The notes under the pieces were generated by a model, which searched no databases, was not told where the DNA came from, and was given only the letters and a program-made list of their open reading frames with translations. The position numbers and the translations under genes were made by a program. From the NCBI GenBank assembly GCA_038025085.1, contig CM076144.1, positions 18,493,001 through 18,557,000 on the forward strand: 64,000 bases of DNA. The letters are read 5' to 3'. Of this stretch, positions 52,501 to 61,500 are shown one piece after another. Within the stretch, counting starts at the first letter, position 1, and each line of letters starts with the position of its first letter. This DNA is from Tetragonia tetragonoides. Lineage: Eukaryota > Streptophyta > Magnoliopsida > Caryophyllales > Aizoaceae.

Positions 52501-55500
52501 AATAGGAGTTAAGATGGGTTTAAGCATACACAAGAATTGAGTGAGAAATACAAGTGGGTGGGAGATGTATCCTAGAACTCTGGAGTGTGTTTGTGTGTAC
52601 TCCGGTTACTTGTAATCCCTGAGTGAGGTGCTCGGATATGTAATGCGGTAGACAGAGTGCAGGAGGGTTTTTATGTTTAGTACAAAACTTGTACTCCTGT
52701 GTGAGATAGTGCATACATTTGTTTGTAGCTTTTTTTCGTGGACGTAGGCCGGAGTAGCCGAATCACGTAAATTTTGTGTCTCTTATATTCTTTTGATGTT
52801 TGTCTTCCTATCCCTGATCCTTGGTGTGCTAGATTTCCCTTAACAGGCTTCTTGTCCTCTTAGATTGTAATCATGCCTTCTTCTTTAATACAATTTGTCT
52901 TATCTTTGAAATAAAAACGGGATCATATCTCTCTTTAACAAAGGTCTAGTTGTACTTAAGCCAATGAGGTTCTAGAAGAACATAAATGCATAAGGTCTTT
53001 GGAACTAGTGAACTAGAAAGTCCCAAAACCGTATAACCTACCTTAATGCATTAATCAACCTAGTAGTTGTAGTAGAGATAATAGTATAATACTAAAGCAA
53101 AAACCACAAGCACAATCCATGAGATGAATGCTTTGTCCACGGGGGGATTTGAGAAATTTAACATCTATGGACCCTATGTACTAAAGGCAAGAAAAGGCAT
53201 TTAGGCCTTGTTTTTTTCTTCTTTACCATTCAGTTTAGTTCTTCAACTTTTTCTATTCAATCAGCTCAAGTAAGATCAGTTCAGTTCTATTCATTTAAGG
53301 AGAACCAACCCTTATTCTGACAAACATATATGCCTAAGGGTGTCATGGGAATTAAGTATCCGCCTGAAGCCTACTCTATTTCATTTTATTTATTTATTTT
53401 TTTTAGATAAGAATTTTTTTTATTAATCAATTCAGAAAAGAATACAAAAAAGAGGATAAGGCATCCTCATAAGCAATCAAAAGAAACTATAGATTTCGCC
53501 AATGGCGTTGTACAAAGGTAAGCGGAACGCCGTTTAAAGTACCCACCGCCTTAGCCCAAAGGGAGGCCAAATAGACCACATGGTCCCAGACGTAGTCTAT
53601 AGGCTTCCCAACATCCCGAAACACCCTAGAGTTCCTCTCCAACCAAATGCACCACAGGATGGCCATATTGATACACCTCCAGAACAATCTCCCCTCCCTC
53701 CCTCGCCTCATCACAGCAAAACGAAGCTGTAAAAACCCTCCCACCGTAGCAGGACATGCAAAACTTTCCCCCTCCAATAACCTACTCCGTAAAGACCTAG
53801 CAAAATCACACATAACAAACAAATGCAGACTACTTTCCCCATCATGACGGCACATCACACAGAAACTCGAAAGAAGTGACCATCCAGGCCTCCGGCGTTG
53901 CACCATATCATTGAAACAAATTGAAAAAGAAGGCAAGTATTTCGATAAACTTCAGAACAAAAATGATGCTCCTTTCATCTAATGGAAAATCTTACTTCTT
54001 GAAGATATATAATTGGAAGGGACAGCATCCAGTCAGGAGTGCTATCGTGTGATGAAGAGTATCATTGTTCAGTAATACGATAAAGAAAGTAGGATTTGGT
54101 TTTAAATGATTATGTGATTGCATCGTATGGGATTTGTCTAAAGTTCTGGCGTCTCATGATCTATATGTATTATTTTTGGCTCCGCATCTAGAGAACAGGA
54201 GGGTAGAAGATGTGCAACGAAGGAATTTAGGTCTCCTCCTAGTTTTTATTTTGAAGATAAATTAATGTGGATGAAGGACGTTTCAAAAAATAAAAACAAT
54301 TAAAGAAACAAGAAGACTGGCAGCAGTCTTACTGTCGTTTAGCTCCAAGCCTCATATCCTTTGCAAGGCTCTCAACTTCTTAAAACTTTACCTGCACCTG
54401 GGAACTTCCAAGTGCTTGTATAAGGTGGCAGGTGGGGCAGCATGGATGTTTTTCCTTTCGGAAGGTAGGGAGGTGAAAGTAGAGCAGCAGAGAAAATCCA
54501 AAACAGTTCATTCGTACCTTGATCTTTCACTGGATACAACCCTTGCTATGGCAGCTTGTTGATGAAGGATGTATACACTTGGCTACATTGCGGAACCGAC
54601 TTTGTTTGATTTGTTTCAGTTATCCAGGGCTACATTCTAAGTATTATTATTATTTTTATTCTTTTCCCTGGGGGAAAAACAAGCCTCGTTTTCCTGTGTT
54701 TCAATGTGTGCTATTATTTTTCCCGCTATGATCTTCCGGATCAAGTTTTTTTTTCCAGCTCTATCTGTATGGTTTCGACTAAGAAAAGCTGGATGTATTG
54801 TTCTTTTCGATGCAGGCAGAAATGAATTTTGTTGAGAACAAAGTGCCTCCAAAATTCCAGCCTGAAGCTGCAGAGTTTGGAGAAGCTAGGAAGGGCTGTA
54901 GTTCTCCTGGCGAGAAAATAGATGAAGCATCAGAAAACTTGAGAGATTTTGAAGCATGGCATGGGAATATTTTCTTAAAAAGGTGATTTTCATATGGCAG
55001 CTTTAATGTCTGTGCAAAACCGTTGATAATTATTTGCATATGGCATTGTAGATAGTGGATGTGTACCCTTTCTCTTGTTGAATTGTTCAAGTTAACCTTA
55101 TTTCAGGTTCAATGTGGAGGATCGAGGACTTGTTGCACGTATATTCCATCAGTGGGCCAAGAAAAAGGCCTTTCAGGATCCCAAGAGGCTACTTGACAAG
55201 GTAATAAATTAGAGTACAAATTGTCTTCAGTCCATAGATGATCGATATATGACTGCTATAATTATGAAGAAGCCCACATCTTGTATTAATGTTGGAGAGG
55301 AATCAATAATGATTAGCAGTTACAATAGGAAAGTCCTTAATTGCTTCCCTGTATTGCAGACCATACATAGAGGTTTACGTAGTCTTGATAATTACGTTTG
55401 TTATGCTTACAAGAGAGATGTGACTTATCTTTCCTACTTGGTCTGAAAGGGTAAGTACTTGCTATTAGGTGGCTCACCAAACCAATATTCTTTGTCACTG

Positions 55501-58500
55501 TTGTATGGTGACTAGATGGTATACAATGGGCGTAATGGTTCTGGTTCTGCAATGCGATGCTGATATTGGTTAAGTGTAATATTTAGCAAGCTATAGACAC
55601 TCTCAGACTCCCATTCACAGAAAACGAACTGAAAGGAGGAATTTCACATTTATTTGCATCATGGTCGTACAACCTTAAAAAATAGTGAGCCTAAAAATAA
55701 AGTTGTCACATGCGAACTGCAAATAAGAAATAATAACTTCCTCCCTTCTACTCTCAACCCCCACCTCATCCCCTGTATAGCATTCGACTAAGCACATCAA
55801 TCACCATAGTAAACAACAACATCGAAAAGCGATCACCTTGCGGCAACCCTTTTGACGAAGAAAACCACTCTCTAATCTCTCCAAAGAAGCAAAATGGGCA
55901 CTAGAAAGACAGCCCCTAATCCACTTCCTCCACCGCTCTTCAAATCCGTTTTTCTCCATCACCATATCAAGTCTCCGTGTCATACGTTTTTTCAAAATAA
56001 ACACTACATCTTTCACACTTCTTTGCCGTACCCCTCACTGCTTCAATGGCAACCAAAGCTGCATCCATATATCTGTCTGCCCTTCGCGGCACTCTGAGAT
56101 TGAGAAACTGTACATTGCAACAGACCCCAAATCTACTTGAAGGTCCCCTAGTAATAATATACATTCCCAACCAGGCTAATTGGAGGATATCTAACACCTT
56201 GGTGGACCGATACTTCTTAGAACAAGGTGAAGAAATTCGACTTCATGCTCTTTCCTATCACCCCATTCTCATAGAACTCTACGCAAAGTGCCAAAAGATC
56301 AACTTTGACGACTCCCCATCAGTCCTCAAACAATGCCATTGTAAAGCCATCTGGTTCGAGGGCCTTATCTCTATCCATACAGAACATTGCTTACCTAATC
56401 TCATGCTCCTCAAACAGCCTATTGAGTCACTCCGTACTGTGACGGTATTGGATCTCGTGTCACTTCATCAATTTGTGGCCTCTCTCCAGTTTCTTCTCTG
56501 TAAACAAGCTCTTATAGAAATAGCTCACACCTCTGACACCACTTCCCCTGAGTTCATAGCTCCTGATGAATACTCTCCTTTTTTCTGTTCGCAACCTTGA
56601 AGAAGTGCCTAGAACATGTGTGCAAGCTCTTTGGACCACTTAATTTTCATCTTCTGGCACCGACTCTGTCTCTCTTTAAAGATCACTGTCTAAAGAATGT
56701 TTAAGTTCCACACTTCGCATACCCAAGCCACATGTTCACCCCAAAGTTAAGCTCTTGATCCACCCTCTCTCACCAAAACACTCTTTGTCCCCTGATGCTA
56801 AAGACTTCCTTATTTCACACTTTGAGTTTCTTCTTAATGAATGGCCATCCCATCCTCTTATGTCCACTCCCCAGTCCCCCTTCCATGCACCCACCTTTTT
56901 ACTCTTGTTCCTGGTTGAATGGTCTTGATCCTTGGCCATGTTTTTTGTTTGGTTTTGTACAATGAACATCATATTTTTGAATTTTTGAACTTACTGTGCT
57001 AGGGACTAGAAGAGAGCTATGATGTAAACCGGCAATCTGAGTCTCCAAGTACCATTACCACACCCAAGGTCATCGTTCAGAGAGGGAACGGGGGTGCAAG
57101 GGTTGATTGAATTCTTAGATATTAGTAATATGCTTTTAGTTTTGAATAGAATTCTGTAATAACGTCCTATCACCCTAGTAACTTTACTTTGAGGAACGGT
57201 TGTAAAAGCTTCACTATGTGTATGTTTTTGTTTGTCACCTTGCATTGATATTCTTGTTTCTATCGACCAACCAGCTACTTTATTGTCTTTATTTTTCGGC
57301 AAGTAAACCTGGGCAACTAAAATTCACATATCAATATGTATTCAAAACCAAATAATTTGACCCATGTATAAAATTATTAATGTTCGTTGACATAAGATTT
57401 GTCTGATCACCTGTAGGTTCGCTTTGTAATTGAGGAGCGCTTGCAACTCAAGAAAGTGAACAAGAAGGTTATACTAATCTTGCACATAATTCTATTTCCT
57501 AAAGTAATCTTTCATTTTTTGTACAGTTTACATGATTTGTTTTTGTCCCTTCTACCTTGTTGAGTGGTTATTATGTCTGTCTACATAAAATTCAGCATAG
57601 GAACTTTTAGACATCCAAACTTTATTGTATGTTACATAAAATTGACGTCACTGGAAGACAGTGTTTGCATTTGTTAAGGTTGAGTAATCATGATATGCGT
57701 TTGCTGGAATTTAGAAATCCTATATTTGTGAATTATCTAAAGAATTTTATACCATTCCTCCCTCCCTGCTTAGGGAAATCCAATGGCTTAACCTTCAATA
57801 TGCAACTAAGAGGTCTCAATATGGAATCAAATAGCAGCTGCTATGTAGGGTGGTAGCACACTCACTTTGGAGCTCACTGCCACCGTGAAGTCATACAGTG
57901 GAAGCACCGACCCTTTTGCTTCTGCATTCCCTGCAGAAACAACTCACAATTTTGCTATATGCTGTCATTACCGTAATTGTGACATTCACTCTTATTTGAT
58001 TCCATGTAAACTCACAGTCAGATATCATTAGGAGGGGTTTGAGATTCTATAGGAAAAGAAACACAGACTTTAATAGCCATATAGGACATTTCACATTCTC
58101 TTGCTGTCACAAAACGACAATTTTATTATTAATTTTTCAATTTTGTAATGAAAAGCCAGAAGCGTTAAATTGTTGAAGTTAAATCAATCAAATATAGTGT
58201 AGCAGATACAATGCCAAGATCCCACGCCTATAAGTAGCATCATCCAAAATCATGCCCCTACCTTGCAGGAAGGGTTGGAATGATTATGCAAACACGTGCT
58301 TAGACGAGGGAGACAAAAGTAGGAGCTAAACAACTCCTCAAGATACTCCTACATGGGGGAGGGAATGATTATAACCATGCAATAAAGTTGCTCCTTGAGA
58401 CTCCTTTGGCAATAGCATTGGTGCTTCGAAGAACTATTGGTTTGACGGTAGAGGAGTCGACTTTTGCCCTTGATCCAGTAATTGGCTCACATGTTCTTCA

Positions 58501-61500
58501 TTTCTAAGGGCATGTAATTTCTCACTATAAAGCTTATTTAACAAGGAATGCATCAATCCATAAAGTATAAGCTCATTGTTTAATCCACTTTTTAATATGT
58601 CCAAATCATCCCACAACCATGGTATACAGTAGAGAGGTAAACCAAATCTGAATAAAAAGAATCCTCTGGCCATAACTTTTGATTTTGAGGTCTATTTAGG
58701 GGTTTTGTGGAAATTACAAAGGCTTAAAAGCCAGATAAATACCTTTGTGTCTTTACTTGGAAAGTAAGGTCTAGAGAGAGAAGCTGTTGAGGCGCACGAT
58801 AAGACGAAAGTGCTATCGTACACCGACCACCATTTTTTCTCGTTTCTATGGGGAAAAATGGGAAGCGTTCTGCTGTCAAGACCAAAACCTCAACTCTGAA
58901 GGATTTCCTGAAGGATCAATAGGCTCAAAAAACCTTTTTGTGTCTTTGTAATTTTGCATTATGTGACTATTTGCACAACTATTAAGGGTTGGATTCAGCG
59001 TTGTAATTGTCTTATGGGCTACATTTGGGAGCTATTCTATTACTCAGATCCAGCGTGGAGTAATCTGTAACTAGATTCTTCTTGGAGGACTACTTGTCCT
59101 TCTTTGCTGTACCTTTGATACTTGATTAATACATACTCTCTTTATCTGAAAAAAGAGGGCAGGCTTCAAATTTAGTGTACCAACTTTAAATGTCTAAATA
59201 TCATTTCCCTCTTGCCTTTTTTTTTTTTTTTTTATTATTTTAATATCTCAATATCGCTGTCTTTCACAATGTTGCAGTGTTGAATTACTAAAATTTTTGA
59301 GGGCCCTAAATTTTTAGAAAGTTGCAAATATAACTTCAACAAAACTTATCTATTTGAATGTATGAGTTGCTTAGCCATGTTACTAACCATGCGGGCTTGA
59401 CTATAAGTTGGTATCAATTTGCAGGATATTTTGGTTGCACTGAAGTCCTCCTTGATGAGTGATGAAGCATTTCATTTTGCTCAATATGTAAGCCCCCTGT
59501 TTCAATTATCGAGAACCCCTCCTCTAGTCTATACATTGGGGTAGGTATTGTGGGTGATAAGTCTGCTTTCTTTGGGAGGGAATTGGGAGGGAAGTCTTCT
59601 CTCTGGTGCTAGCTGGTCTACAGTTCAAACTTAAGAGGTTTAGGTCACAGCTGTATCCTTGGGGAAGTGTTGTTTCATGAATATCATTTGCAAAATGGTG
59701 CTTTAGAAATTTGCTTTTCTGCTGCAAATTAGTACTCTGTCAAAAAGGTGACCACGAAGCCATACATCACAGAGCGCATTGATTGCTGGCGATGCTGGGA
59801 CAGTAATATGGATACTTCATAAAGTAATAAGCCTGTTTCAGATAAGGACAAAATAAGGACAAAGTTAATCCATGAGACATAAGAGGACAAAATATGTGCT
59901 TCATAGAGGAATCGACTATGAGATGGCCAATACAACAACAACCACCACCACCCAGTAAGCATCCCGCCTAGGGCGGGGTCTGGGGAGGTCCAGATGTACG
60001 CAGTCTTACCCCTAACTAGTCGCCTAGAAGAGAGACTGTTTCCGAAAGACCCACGAAAACTTTTTTTTTTTTTTTTTTCATTTTCAAAACGGTTTTTTCG
60101 GGTAATAAAGCAATAAGGGATGATCAAAAGGGCAAGAAAAGTAAAGCTGTAAACATACTAATACAGGATATTACTAGATGAACAACATACAGTGAAGAAG
60201 GCAATACAGGTTATGAACAAAATGAATCAACATCTATTACTAGCCAATGCAAAACCCATACTCTAACGAGGGTCCTCTACACGAATCCTGCTACACCATA
60301 ATTTCCTATCTAGGACCAAGTCCTCGGTAAGTTCTAGAAGGGTCAAATCCTGTCTGATTACCTCTCCCCAAGTCTTCTTCGGGCGTCCTCTTCTTCGTTT
60401 ACAGTCTCTAAGTATAATTCTCTCACACCTCACCGGTGCATCTCGATGCCTCCTCCTCACATGCCCAAGCCACCTAAGCCTCGTTTCTCGCATCTTGTTG
60501 TCAATATCGGTCACTCCCACCTTGCCTCTTATCACTTCGTTCCTAATTCTATCTCTTCTTGTGGAGTTGCACATCCAGCGAAGCATCCTCATTTCGGTCA
60601 CCCGCATCTTCTGCACATGCACCTGCCTCACCGGCCAACACTCCACCCCATATAGCATAGCTGATGGCTGTACAGTAAAATTTGCCTTTAAGTTTTAGTG
60701 GAATTTTTCTGTCACATAGGACACCCGTTGCACTCCTCCACTTTAGCCACCCTGTTTTGATACGATGAGTCACGTCATCATCAATCTCGCCGTTTTTCTG
60801 TATGATGGCCAATATGTCTACTAAATCAGTTTCTAGGCCCCTCTGTTAACCTATCTTCATGTTGTAGTTGCCATTGAGGCTGGGCACATTTGCTGGAAGG
60901 TCTAGATTATTTTTACTTTTTAATTGACCTGCTCCTATAATGGTACTGAAGAGTGTTGTTCTTCATATAAGAACAAATGGTTTTGCATAATATTCAGTTG
61001 AGGGGGTGAATAACAATTTACAGCTGTATATTAGCTTCATTAGTATCTTCTTATGTTCTTTATCATTGTTGTTTGTCTGATTCTTGATACTAGGTAATAA
61101 AGTGGGATCAAATACCCTCTGATGAGCGTGCACATATGACGAGGGAAAGACAGGTATGGCTTTGTTGTGATGTCCTTCAGTTTCTTAATATTTTGTTAGA
61201 GAAGAATTTGGTAATGTCCTTCAGACGTTTAAGATTTATAATTTTGGAAATGGTGATATTTGGTTGGTTCTGACATCCTTTTGAGCACTTTGTTTTCTGC
61301 AATGGAAGCTGGTTGACTAAATAAATTAAGAAATCAGTTGGATTCTTTTTGATATTAGAAACAATAGCTTGTAGCCAACAGCCCAACATGGAAACGAAAA
61401 TTTGTTAGAGGATGCTAACACACCATTTTGTGTTGTGTTTGGTTTTCAAGTGAGTGACTCGCCTAAGAATTTACATTTTGCGTCAAGATCACTCAGGCTT

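Noticed and set aside
56046..56600. Plus-strand frame of 184 codons
   Set aside because: The minus strand of the same interval encodes LINE reverse transcriptase residues; the plus-strand frame is a chance antisense opening.
60446..60698. Plus-strand His/Pro-rich frames
   Set aside because: They are antisense to the RTE LINE ORF on the minus strand.
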